A stretch of 64,000 nucleotides of DNA, taken from positions 7,374,138 through 7,438,137 of the forward strand of contig CP099840.1 of the NCBI GenBank assembly GCA_030062745.1, in the 5' to 3' direction. Numbering within the stretch: the first letter of the stretch is position 1; the number at the start of each line of letters is the position of its first letter. The notes beneath the pieces are model-generated. The model worked only from the letters and a program-made list of their open reading frames with translations. It made no database searches and was not told the origin of the DNA. This DNA comes from Capitulum mitella. Its lineage: Eukaryota; Arthropoda; Thecostraca; Pollicipedomorpha; Pollicipedidae. The position numbers and the translations under genes are program-made. Below, piece after piece: positions 11,456 through 23,077 of this stretch.

Positions 11456-12672
11456 TTAACCCTATTCCCGGAGGGCTAGACGGTATGGTCGATTCCCGGC
11501 AGGGGGGGCGGATTCGGCCCCCCCCTGAGATCTCGAGAACTACTCGTCCGATTTCATCGAAACAAACGGCAATCGATTCGCCGTGACATGAGCTACATTT
11601 TTATAAAAAGAAATTTTCAAAATTTCGAAATTTTTGTGAATGCAGGGGGGCAAAAAGGTCAAAATGGGGGGTACTTTTGGACGTCTTTTAACTCCGTTGT
11701 TTATGGACCGATTTCGATGAAACTGGCATCAATCGAAAGATTATGGATAGGGCTTTTACCATGGGTCCGCAAATCTGAAATTTTGAGAAAATTCATGGGC
11801 GTTCACAGGGTTTCAAAAATAGGAGGATTAATTTTCTAACAATTGAATGAACAAAAGAGGCAAACACCCTTTTTTGGCTTCTGCTAGTCATGTTATACTA
11901 AAGAAGTACAAATCGCATTACAATGTTTGTATAATGTTAGCATAGGCGGTGCCAGGGATATGAAAAAGGGGGAACTGTCACGGTCACACGTTTCTCAGAT
12001 CAACTTGTGACTTTTGACCTTAAATGACCCCAGTGACCTTGGGGTCACTTGGAATGATCTCGTGTGCATTTAATATTATCTGTAAACGTTTTCAATCATT
12101 TAAATTCACTCTGTTTCAAAAATTTCATTTTATGGCCATTGCAATATAGGGTACGCGCACTGACATTTTAGGTCATATCTCCGTGACCCGACCTGATATC
12201 AAGCTGAAACTTGGTGCACAAGTAGAGGACACCGTTCTACGTCATATGTATTCCGGATTTGGCATTTAAAAAAATGGCGCCGAAATTATGGCGAAAAAAC
12301 AAATTTTGACTTTTGACCCTGACCTGACCTTGTAAAATGACCTCAGAGAACCAAAATTATATCTGCACATTGCCCAACTATTTAGCTATACATCCATATA
12401 AGGTTTTAAGTTCTAGCTTTAAAATTCTGTTTTTGGCAGACATTTTAATTTTACTCTCAACATGGCCAAAAATGGCATGAGGTGCCTCCCAAAAACGTTG
12501 CCTGGCTCCGCCCCTGAGCAAAATAGAATTTTGAAATTTTGTCGCAGCACGTAGAAAGAATAGCTAGGAAAAGTCACCAAGTTTCGTGGAGCTGCGTGAA
12601 AAAGCCTGGAATTGGCCAGCAAAAAACCCGAGGGGGGCGGATTCCGCCCCCCCCTGCCGGGAATAGGGTTAA
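11456..12672 (+). mobile_element. TTAA-flanked, piggyBac-like nonautonomous DNA transposon (copy 1)
   Basis: The element begins with TTAACCCTATTCCCGG at 11456 and ends with the exact reverse complement, CCGGGAATAGGGTTAA, at 12672. A TTAA target site followed by a CCCT terminus is what piggyBac-type elements leave. The inverted ends continue into a G-run and C-run motif (GGGGGGCGGATTCSGCCCCCCC) just inside both ends. No long open frame remains, so it is nonautonomous, 1,217 bp with both TTAA sites. Internal landmarks shared with the copy at 30270 include GATCTCGAGAAC near the left end, the central string GTGACCCGACCTGATATC, and repeated TGACCT half-sites. The piggyBac assignment rests on the ends only. 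Confidence 0.82.
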
Positions 12673-12679
12673 CCACTTA

Positions 12680-14010
12680 ACCACTTACCTACTTAACCAT
12701 GCATTCGAAAAGGCAGCTTTCGCAGTTTCTCTCGCAATTTCGCGACATCAGGCGGCTGGTTAAGGAAAGCCCGATCAGTGAAAGAATATTCTCGTCGATG
12801 GGCGAAGACCATGGTTGCCGAATGTCCCACCTAAATGTTATGATGATGTCTGTCAGGTGATAACTGGAATAACAGAACGTCTTGTGAGCCGCCGAGCAGC
12901 TCCGTGTTTGATGAACGCTCCGACCAGTCATGCTGTTCGGACGTTCGTGCTATTTTTCTTTGCGGTCATCTGTATGGTGCTGAGGCCGGAACGATGTTCA
13001 TTGTTTCAGTTCGGATGACGGGCTCATGACTAGACAACGTGTGTGCTTTACCGCGTACTTCTGCTCAGATGGTGTAAGCGGGCGCGTAGGAACCTGACAA
13101 CATGAAGTGTGCTGAGAGGATTAGTGTGTTTATGGAAGCCGTCTAGAAAGCTTACACGTCTTAGAACGGCCAGAAATGACAACACATTGTCATTCTTTGA
13201 ATAAGTTCCCATGATTACATTTGGTGAGTTGCAGTCCATAAGCTTTTTTCTCCCTCTCTCCTCTCGCCCAGCGTTCTGCAGGCATCGGGAGGGAGGCGTC
13301 GTACATGGCATCCGGTTATCAAGGCCACTGACGCTTAGCAGCTAGTGGCTTTCTAGGCACTTGCAAGTCATGGTGTTAAACGTCTTCCCCGTACTCACGA
13401 CCAATTGCACTCATCGCGAACACAGCGTGCTTTACGAAATCACCGAACGGGGCGGTAGCGATGAGAAATCCCAGCAGATTACAGGGCAGGGGGCTGCCGG
13501 GCCGCTCGACAATTAATTATTCGCTAACAGGGCGGCAGTTTCGTACAGCGAGCAGCCCAGGGGCGGTGGCATTACGTTGGGGCGGTACCCAGATGTCGGC
13601 GGGTAACAGCGATACAGTAGCATACAGGCCAGCAGCAGCGAGCGCTGCAGGCAGGAGGCGGGGAACGTCTTCGGCAGATACGCAGGTTCTGGACGAAATG
13701 CCGGATTGCTGTTCACATTTTACGCATAAACAGCAGATTATTGGCTCATTGTCTATGTGGCAATGACTCCATCAGACTTCGTCGAAGCCCTCACCGTGTG
13801 TTCAGTTATTGAACTGTGGCGGTTCCTATACGCTGAACATCCTAATTTTCCCTCGCGGTCCACCTTGACCTCTAAGCGGAATTTCATATCTTCGCCAGAA
13901 ATCCAGCCGAGTTTCCTCAATGCAGTAAGGCAGCGTCATCTTCACCACACATACTCGAGCCCTCCTAATGAGCATTCGATAAAATTCCCTTGCTTCCGCC
14001 AGTCAGCTGG
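12680..14010. other. Intergenic stretch, no recognised gene
   Basis: No recognisable gene. At about 12673-12700 a short ACCACTTAACC motif is repeated beside the right end of the transposon. An AATTAATTATTCG string occurs at about 13510 within a moderately GC-rich segment (13440-13680). Confidence 0.5.
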
Positions 14011-14016
14011 ACAATT

Positions 14017-14135
14017 CTCAGTCAGCTAGGAATGATCCTCAGTCAGCCTGGACTGATCCTTAGTCAGCTAGAAATGATTCTCAGCCAAGTGGGACTGATC
14101 CTTGGGACTGATTCTCAGCCAGCTGGGAATGACCC
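14017..14135. repeat. Tandem repeat, 21-bp unit
   Basis: Units of the form CTCAGTCAGCTRGRAATGATC start at 14017, 14038, 14059 and 14080, with a shortened unit and a further copy at about 14114. As the unit is seven codons long, one + frame reads a repeating Ile-Leu-Ser-Gln heptapeptide. There is no gene context for it, so I treat it as a noncoding minisatellite. Confidence 0.85.
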
Positions 14136-14456
14136 TCACTTAGGCGAAACTACTCCGAATAACATTCCCTTCAGGCGATGACGCCTGGCGTCCCAAACGG
14201 CATAAAAAGCTCGTTAGACTATTTGAGCAGCCGTAACTGAAACAGCGACAACAGAAGCACACCATCATTTGATTGCGGCGGCAGCCCGTGGCGGCAGCCA
14301 TTGATGAGTGCTGGCTGATCAGAGCACCCCTGCTGTTCTGGAAAGTGCCTGGAGATCTTCTCACTCGAAAACCAAAGATTTGCCGTGCTTGGAACAATGG
14401 AGTGTAGAACAATCAGACTGTATCAGCGTTATGGCCAGGCTGCCCAGAACAGCGCA

Positions 14457-14660
14457 ATGAAGAAGGTCTGAGACGCTGTGACCGCCCTCTGTGCGTACCT
14501 GCCTCGTCATACTGCCCAGGTATTTCGCCATGAAGGTCTAAGACCCTGTGGTCGCCCTCTGTACATACCTGCCTCGTCAGACTCCCCAGGTACTGCGCCA
14601 TGAAGAAGGTCTGAGACCTTGTGGCCGCCTTCTGCCGTACCTGCTGCGCCAGACGAGCCA
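14457..14660. repeat. Tandem repeat, 70-73-bp unit, three copies
   Basis: ATGAAGAAGGTCTGAGAC or a close variant begins at 14457, 14530 and 14600. Each is followed by a CTGTGGYCGCC segment, a TACCTGCCTCGTCAGAC segment and CCCAGGTAYTKCGCC. The third copy decays into unique sequence near 14655. The GCCTCGTCAG core is shared with the minisatellite at 3.8-4.35 kb. Confidence 0.88.
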
Positions 14661-14664
14661 GCTA

Positions 14665-15440
14665 ACGGGACCGCGCGTGGCTGACGCGTGCCTGAGTCGC
14701 AGTGGGAGGCTGACAGGCTATTGTGAGCCGGACCAGGAAGGACTCCTCTCCACTTCTCCCCCACCGAGCGAGCTGATGGCTGTCAAAACGCCGGGCCGTC
14801 ACCAGTGAACGGCTCTGCCCGCTGGCAGGGTCCCGGTCACCTGGGCGTAGACAGTTTACCGTTCATCTAGTAATGATCAGCTTACCTTTCATCTCGGCAG
14901 AGACATCTTACTGTTCATCTAGTAATGCACAGCTTATGTTCACCCAAAGGTTACCTTTTTGTGGTCATAAGTGGCTTTGGATTGTCAGAGCTCTAAGCAA
15001 GTGCCTGGGCCCCCACATTTTCCGTCGGAAATTTAGGTACGAGGAAATTTATTGTTTTGCTCCGGCGTTTGAAAGCCAACATCACATCTCGTTAAACTGT
15101 AGAGCTCTGTAATTGGTTTTAAACTGTCGTTGGTTACACAGCTTCAATGGTTATTTGACTTCAACTGAATGTTTGTCTTTAAAATCTAAGGGGCTATTTC
15201 TGCGCACATGCAATGTGACATTGACATAAATTAACCGTTCCGAAAACAGATAACGAAAAATTTATCCGCATTGGCAGTCAGGCGCGACGTAGCTGCAGTT
15301 TTCAGATAACATGAATGCTAGTACAGTGGAACCATACCGCAGCATTAAGGCCTTTCTGAAATGCAGATATACTTAACTTAGATGGCATTCTATATCAGAC
15401 TGGTCCACTAAAAAGCATAAGTTCAGTGAAGCAGCATTCG
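14665..15440. other. Intergenic stretch, no recognised gene
   Basis: Unique-looking sequence without recognisable features. Confidence 0.5.
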
Positions 15441-15447
15441 CACACTG

Positions 15448-15800
15448 GCGCATCCAAGATGGCGGCTACTACGTGGTTTCGAGCAATATTGCAGCTACTG
15501 GAGAGCGTCAAATCGGACACCACTTAAACGATTTTCCCATCGCAGGCATCATCCGCAATTGTTAAATGAACCAGCCGAATGCACTTTGAGGTTTGAGATC
15601 TGAGATTTGAAATTTGAGAGAGAACACACGCAGTTCTCTGTCGCTTTCTTTGGCAGAATTTGAATGCTCACGTATCCAAGATGGCTGGTGTCGCGTGGTT
15701 TCGAGCAGTTTCGCATCAACTGGAGAACAGAAAACCGGACACCGTTTTGATGATTTTTCCATCGTAAGCATCATCCACCACTGATGCACTTTGAGACTGT
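15448..15800. repeat. Diverged direct duplication, about 215 bp apart
   Basis: ATCCAAGATGGCKG, then CGTGGTTTCGAGCA, CTGGAGA, CGGACACC, ATTTTYCCATCG, GCATCATCC and TGCACTTTGAG occur in the same order from about 15451 and again from about 15675. The two copies differ by many substitutions, so the duplication is old. No coding frame spans it. Confidence 0.75.
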
Positions 15801-15809
15801 CCTTTTCCA

Positions 15810-18800
15810 CCTTTTTGCACGTTGCGAGACCATCACAACCGGAAGCTCAAAAACACTGACAATGTTGTAAGGAGTTCAGAGTATATTATCACCCCTCTGG
15901 GTAAAAGATAACCCACATCGCTGCACTCGAGCATGCGCTGTCCGTGGTTAGTTTCTTTTTCAGCGTAAACGCATCCGTGATCCTTTCCCCTCGCCGTATT
16001 ATTCTTACGAAATCTCTTCCAGAAATCGTCACTTGAGCTAAAATACCCATCTGCAAAAATTTATCGATGTTGATCCTCGCCAGACATACCGATGCCCGCC
16101 AGACGAGGTGCGTGGATACAACCCCAGCTGACCTTGCTGACATTGCCGTTCACCGGTGGGGGTCCGGATCCTGAAACTCCTGTAGCTGATTGTGCATCCT
16201 TGCCGCGCCTTGTCCTCCAAAGACTGACCCTAGGTCACGTCAAACCATCGAACTATGACGCCATTTTCAAGGGTATAATCCGTGACGGTCAGGCTCGAAA
16301 ATTAAATTTTGATTTCAAACTCAGCAGTACGAGATATAAGTGAAGCTGTTTCGAACAAGATTTTTTGGACATAATGTTACTGGGACAACCATGTCATTTT
16401 ATTTTATTTATTCTTTTTTGGAAAACCTGTGGCCATTCCAAGGTCACGGTATGTTTATTAAACTTGGTTGTCCCCAAAATAACCAAGAATAGGTTTTCGG
16501 ATGATTTTTAACGTTGATTTCAGCTGTAACAATTGGCAAAAAACGAATGCCACCTAAAATAAAAAAGGTGTTCGTTCGGACGTAATCCTTGAAATTGTTC
16601 GACTGACAACAGCAATGCGGCGTATTAGATTTTAACCGTCCCCGTGGCCTGAGAGGTCACTTTGAGACCTAAAAGTGCAACCTAAATTAAATATACGAGT
16701 CGGAAAGGAACACCTTACACATTAATCTCTGTTGCATTCATCTGTCTCGGTTATGAACACAAATATGGGTGGGTGGGGGAAAGTGTGACACTCTCAGGTG
16801 CTCGAAGTTGAGAGTGTTGTTCAAAGTGAAATATTGTTACGTCCGGCAAAGGCCTGTAACTGTTGAAATCATGTCCAAAAATAGGGAACGAAGTCATTTT
16901 GAAGCGAAACGCCCGTCCGTCGGCTCGTTACACTTGATGAAGCGTAAAACACTGTTTCCCAAGCCGTCCATTATATCGGCAGCGAGCCAGCTTCGACCTC
17001 TGACGTCTTAATTAGACGCCAGGCTTTACACGCGGCTTTTCTCAATTAGAGCGATTTGGGTGGGAGGGATGACGTGCGGCCCGATACAAACAGCCGCAAT
17101 CGCTCTTCCATCTCGGGGACAAAAACGATGATATGAGGGGGGCTTGCTCATCTGTGGCGGAGTCGGTAAAGCTCTAGAGTTTACGGTCATCAGGGTCATC
17201 TCTTTTGTCTGCGTTTTACGAGAATTTTAGTCCATGGATGAAAGTCTGAATCTTCCCCCCACCCACTCTACCGCCGTCTTCCCCGGGCCGAAACTGTTCC
17301 GATGCTCATAAGGGAGAATCGCTTGAGATAGATCGACAACGATGGCCTACGCATAGACATAATGCAATACAATAGCAAAAGCTATAGGGCTTAAGACGCA
17401 TGCTGGCCAAGGAGCATTGGTTGGTTGGCAAGGTAAGTTATATAAACAGAAAGCAACACAGAAAACGTAGGAGAGAAAATTCAACGTATCATTTGATTTC
17501 GTACAATCTGCAAAGAGTAGTATTCATGTGGCACAATGTTCCCAAAACAGTGATTTTATACCAAAAAAATCGGCCAAACCAAAGTCCCATTTTTTGTTCA
17601 AGCAGAAAAGTGCTACATGCCGCTTGGCACACCTCAGCATTATATTACATCTCTTGCCCATTTCCTTCCTGTCGCGATCTTTCTTCCAACGCACGTCCGG
17701 TGGAAGCCAAATGAACGCCTCCGTTCCTAACGTCCTGTCGCAGGGGAAATAACCATCATGCAGCTTGGAGATTTGTATCAGCGTTGTTTACCTCTTGCCA
17801 TCCTGTTCCATCGTTATTTTCGCCTGCCTTAGCTGACCTCAATGTGCTTTCAAGCGAGTGGTTTCGTTTCTTTGTCGTCAGGATGTTTCTCTTGTTATCA
17901 CCTGACCCTCGTTCCTTGTGTTAATTAGGCGCCTTTGTCGCCGTTCCATACACCTGCGATCAGACCCAATCAGAGCACTTTTGACAGAGTGAAGACGCCG
18001 AAGTACTTGAGAGGTGTAATTCACGCCGATTCTCTTTTGAGGCCCACCCAGCTCCTCTCCAGGCCATGATCAGTTACAGCTGAAGTGTCAGCAGAGGTAC
18101 TGCTTGACTTTGGTAAGCGTAGAAATATGGCTGTAATTAAATTCAAATCCTTCATAAGAGACACGATCGAAGTGGCCTTCTGAAAAAAAATAGTAATGCG
18201 AATAGTCTCCATGAATTTCATTACATCTAGCATGCATACACCTTGAATATTTTAAGCTTAATGTACTGCTTAGTTTTCCACTGCAACATAAGGTTAAAAA
18301 ACAACACACACTGCAGTTTGTTAATCAACTCCTCGTTAGCAGTTTCATGTGGGCTTCGGATACACTTATCCCTAAAGACACCAAAGTGTGATGCGTATCC
18401 CTCATGACTCGGATATTGACTTATCCAGATGCAATGAATTATCCCCACAGTCCGGTTCACCCCGATGCAAACCGAGTGCCGCCAGCCAGTCAGTGTGTCG
18501 GGACCAGGGTCCCAGAGGGCCGCCCTCTACCGGCGCATTATTGGCCAGGCCCGGGCTCGAAACCACGGAGGTCAATCGTGGACCTTGGTGACCCCAGCGT
18601 CCATCGATCGCTCGTCCCGGGCGCACCGTGCCACTGCTCCCCGCCCGCCGAACTCTTCTACTGGACGCCTCACCAGAACATAAACAAGATGTGGCGGAGG
18701 CGGGCGCAGTACGGAGTGCTGCGCCAGGAGCGCGGTACGGAGAAATCACACAGCACGGTAAAATCACGCAAATCACGGCAGCACTACAAAAAAAATGCTC

Positions 18801-19375
18801 GATGACATATGGCAACGGCAGTTACGTACATCAGTGCCCTAAGATTATTACGTACTTCTTGTAACTAGCGAGCCAACAAACTTTGCGTCCTGACTCTTCA
18901 CCTGGGTGGTCTGACTTCAGTATGTACAAAGATGACTGTGCTTGGTGCGATTCACTATACATTCATGACATGCAGGGAGTGGTTTTGCCTAAACTGATGT
19001 TCGCGCAATCAATGCAGGTGTTTTCCCGTCGCACTCTCCCAGCTCCGTCTTCATTGTACCATTCACCAAGCAACGACCAATTACAGACACATGACTCAAT
19101 CATGATAACACGGTGCGTGGGAATGCAGCTAAGGATTTCGACAAGAAATCTGCTTAGCATGCTGATGCCGGTCTCTCTCGCATGGCGGCCGCCGGGCCGT
19201 CGAGCTATTTACAAAATATGTCATTAAAACCTCACGGGACGCCGGGCGGCTGAGCGATGTGCGCGCGAATGTGGTCTCGGGACGCCGGCCGACCCGGCGG
19301 CTTCGTGCTGCGTCCCTCCGAGCTGAGCGTGGATGCCGAGCGTTACGGCAGACGACAGGGAAACGTTCAAAACAG
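15810..19375. other. Intergenic stretch, no recognised gene
   Basis: About 3.5 kb of unique-looking DNA without a convincing gene. A moderately GC-rich segment occupies about 18460-18760, where both strands have 130-codon frames lacking any recognisable domain. A polypyrimidine or A-rich texture occurs in places, but no transposon ends or RNA genes were recognised. Confidence 0.5.
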
Positions 19376-19383
19376 ACTCCTGC

Positions 19384-19720
19384 AGGAGCCGAGCCGACTC
19401 CAGCCGCTGTCCCGTCAGCAGGAGCCTCTCAGTCAACAGGAACCTCTCAGAGCCGATCCTCGCCAGCAGGAGCCGCTCAGAATCCCCGTCAGCATCTCAG
19501 AGCCGGTGTGACACGGTCCCTGTCAGCCTCTCAAACCCGGTGTGACACGGTCCCTGTCAGCCTCTTAGCGCCGGTGTGACACGGTCCTTATCAGCCTCTC
19601 AGACCCGGTGTGACACGGTCCCTGTGAGCCTCTTAGACGCGGTGTGACACGGTCCCCGTCGGCCGCTCAGACCCGGTGTGACACGGTCCCCGTCATCGAC
19701 TCAGGGCCGGTGAGACGTCA
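19384..19720. repeat. Minisatellite, 34-bp unit, six to seven copies plus degenerate leader
   Basis: GTGTGACACGGTCC starts at 19506, 19540, 19574, 19608, 19642 and 19676, exactly 34 bp apart. A decayed seventh start lies at 19710. Units carry TGTCAGCCTCTCAGACCCG between these starts. From 19384 to 19505 related but shorter units (GTCAGCAGGAGCCTCTCAG) lead in. Open frames of 70-106 codons through it are repeat artefacts. Confidence 0.95.
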
Positions 19721-19724
19721 TCCG

Positions 19725-20717
19725 CGCCCGGATCGCCGGGGGCGTCTGTCTGGACCCGCCAGGCGTCTCCGGTGGTGGGATTCGGCGGACCGAAAACTGA
19801 AGGCAATCTCCTCGTTGATGGAAAGTAGAAGTTCCATTAGGTGCGGGTGAAGCAATAGAGCGCCGGCCCGTTTTATCGGCGACGACCGCCCAGAACGCCG
19901 GGCCACCGAGTCCACGTCCCCGGCCAGCCAGGCCAGCACTGCCATTGTTTCTTATTGCTCCTTAGCCCTTGCGTCTCGCCGGCAGTTCGGGCCACGCAAA
20001 GACGTGCTGCAATGTGCCTGGAACGGTGTTGAACGGAACTCATTCCCGTTTTTTCCTGCGTTTTACTAAAAGCAATTTTGAGTATTAAAATATTTTCCTT
20101 CGTTGTCATCCTTGCGTGTGTTTATGCACGTAAGCCAACAATGTAATCTTGGTTAATGCTTCGTGATGCTGAATACACCTCAGTTGTATTCCGGCTGTCC
20201 AACCATAGCAGAGTTTTGCCGTTGTCAATGGACTCCAGTGCCATTGCTCAGCGTGATTCCATTTGTACTCCCTCTGATGTGTCTGGACTTCAGAGTCATT
20301 CCACTCTCGTGCCTTTGAGGAACAAAGGCATACGCTGGGCGACGAAATCGGCACCATTAGCGGAACACAAGTAGTCACTCACACGGCAACGAACTTTTCT
20401 CCACGGCCTCCTGAGTATGGCGCTGTTCTGCTGAACTTTTTAAGAATGGCGCCGCTCCAATGAACACCGTCCATAACCTCACCAGAACCGGTGCGCCGAT
20501 GACCGGTTCCGCCGTTTCGCCATTCTGGGGCACTGTGGTCCGGCACCCGCTCAGAATTGAGCGGCGGCCGCCGAGCAGCCGCGTCTGCGACACGTCCTCG
20601 GCCGGCGCGCCGCCGCCCTGGGGCACGGCGGAGCGAGGCGCGGGGCCGCGCCGCTCCTTCCCCTCCGTCTTTGTTCAGTCTGAGAGCGCCACCGCCATGG
20701 AACCATGTTGTTCCATA
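19725..20717. other. Intergenic stretch, no recognised gene
   Basis: A GC-rich island at about 20500-20660 and otherwise unique sequence. I see no supported gene or RNA. Confidence 0.5.
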
Positions 20718-20725
20718 CGTAATGT

Positions 20726-21003
20726 CAGAGATGTAGCCAAGGGGGGCGGGGGGCCATGGAGGCCATGCCCTCAGCCCCGGAGCCAAGCGGTCTACACTAG
20801 ACGTATGGCGATTTCGCACAAATATGGAATAGTGATCATGTATATCTTGAAAAAACAAACATTATGTGTATTCCTGTGGGTTAGATACAGGGTCATTTAC
20901 ATAAATGATTGCTCCTTTGTATAAATTTCGTCACATGCCAGTGGCAGATGACAAAATTTGACATTTGCTCCCTCCCCCGAAGGCAATCCTGGCTACGCGC
21001 CTG
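20726..21003. mobile_element. Short hAT-like MITE, 278 bp
   Basis: The left end CAGAGATGTAGCCAAGG and the reverse complement of the right end, CAGGCGCGTAGCCAGG, form imperfect inverted ends of the CAG...GTAGCCA type common in hAT elements. Both are followed by a G-rich stretch. The 8-bp flanks, CGTAATGT at 20718-20725 and TGCAACGT at 21004-21011, agree at five of eight positions, and all three differences are transitions, as a decayed target duplication would show. There is no transposase inside. Confidence 0.6.
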
Positions 21004-21011
21004 TGCAACGT

Positions 21012-22520
21012 ATATATTTCCATTTTTCGTGAAAAGTTTTCATGTCCCATAACCAGCCCTCTCGTGTCCGCCCTCCGTTCTCTTTGAGCATCTCCATTAA
21101 AACTTTGATCTCAGTTTGTTGTTCGCAGGCTGTGTGACTGCGTCCGTTGGCCTGGATTCACGGGACTAAATCTTTGCTTCAACCATGCCATCAGCCCTCG
21201 CCGGTATTCGCCATTTGGCCACCTCTGAGTACCACCCCCCAGCCATTTCCAAGCCTTACGTTATAGAGCAATCAAACAAAAACGCATGTACCTTGGTATT
21301 TTGGCTACGCAATAGCTCGTTGTACTGTGCCGTATTATATTGCACGTCGTGGGGACGTGCGCAGTGATGAGACACATGTTTCTGACATGACTCCGACAAG
21401 ACCCTGACCATATCCCCTAGTCATTTTCATATCTGACAAGTTGGATTAATGAAACACAAAGACCAACGCGTAGGTTGATCCATTGCCCGTAAGATTAGAC
21501 TCAGACTGATTTTTTTAAATCACAGTTGCCTTATAAACGAACTCAAAGAGATTATGTCAGAAAATTCTGGTTTCTATTGGATCCTTTGGAACGTAACTTC
21601 TAGTGTTTTTGAAGGACCCAGAACGACTAAAACTTCTCTTGCTATGCCAATAAGTTTTTCTGACTGCTTCATGACCCCTCCGAGGTCAATAAAAGGACGA
21701 AAAAGCCAGCGACCTTATTCCACGATTTTTACGTCCATAACACGAAAAGTTGCTTATTTGTATCCATTTGTGTCGAAAAACACTTTCCCTAGAAGCCACA
21801 CCTGAAGCTTACCGGAAACAGCATCTCTAATTTTAAGGAACCGCCAACTAGATATAATCCTGTGTTTGCACGGCTGATACAAACAAGAACACATTCACTT
21901 TGCTACAACTGTAATGATGAACGAGAATATCTTCACTTACTATCGGCAAGCGTTCGGACACGTGGAAAATCAGTTTCGCTGTGCACCGGCCATTCGCAAT
22001 ATTTAGCTGAATGGGATGAAACCACATGCATAACGCTGTCTCTCCGATGATCCGACACTTTCATCAAGTGGGAAGCCCAGCTCTGTTAACCTCCCATTTG
22101 GCGTTTGTCAAGATTACGCAGATTACATCCCTCCCCTTTTAGAAAAGCTTTCCTATCGGCGTCGATCCTATTGCCAAACTGACCTTCCCTCGGCGAGCAC
22201 AATAGAGTGATTTTATCTCCATAGGACTGAGCTATCGAGCATGAAAAGATCTGCACAGTTTTATCTCTCCACTTTATCCGCAAAAAAGGAAATTGGACGC
22301 CAATGCGAGCCAATCTCCATCGTCGTTCTGTGAAACGTCGGGGCTTCCCGGCCTCCCGTTCTCTAACCGCGCTGGCAATCGTTTCTGTCGTGTTCCGGAA
22401 CTCGGCTGGGGCTGGGGCACGCACCGGCTGGCGGGGTACACCAGCTCCTCTGTGATGGCCGTCACGGCGACGGCTGCACACTGCTCAGTCGAGGCGGGTT
22501 TGGCGAGTACCGAGCCCGCT
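21012..22520. other. Intergenic stretch, no recognised gene
   Basis: No recognisable gene, RNA or transposon end. The composition is ordinary until it becomes GC-rich near 22330 ahead of the next tandem repeat. Confidence 0.5.
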
Positions 22521-22526
22521 GGAGAT

Positions 22527-22690
22527 GGAGAGAACCTGGAACCGGCCTCACTGCTGGTCTGTGACAAGTCCTCCGGAGAGGAGGGACTCTGGAACCAGCC
22601 TCACTGTTGGTCTGCGACGGAAGTCTACCATGGAGAGGAGGGACTCTGAAGCTAGCCTCACTGCCGGTCGGCGACGGACGCGACAGATCT
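22527..22690. repeat. Tandem repeat, 53-57-bp unit, three copies
   Basis: GCCTCACTG occurs at 22545, 22598 and 22655. Each time it is preceded by a GGAGAGRAGGGACTCTGRA-like segment and followed by a GGTCTGYGACGG-like segment. The frames that run through it on both strands are repetitive and not treated as genes. Confidence 0.85.
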
Positions 22691-23077
22691 CCGAACACCG
22701 ATCTGTCTGCAGAATCTGTTCGTGACGTTTCGTCCAGAGTCCTTACGAAAAGAAAAATGCAAACTGGACTCCATCAGGGTGCAGTCAGTCGCGCGGCCGC
22801 ATGTACTGTCACCAATTAGTGCTTGGGAATCTTTTGGTTCAGACAACGTCGAAAACGTGTTTTGTTACAGATTGTGGGGCATGAACCACACGAGATGTCG
22901 CAAAAAAGAAACAAGGCTGAGGTTGCTGATTACGCGGATCAGCAGTCCAACACTAACGAAGGCACATCATAGAGTTGTGCAACATTTGAGCACTATATGA
23001 GCCCAATCTCGATTCTATTAGCCTACTGTTTTTATTTGCCAGGCGGATTTTGGCTCCTGTGAAGTGCACTCTGTAAC

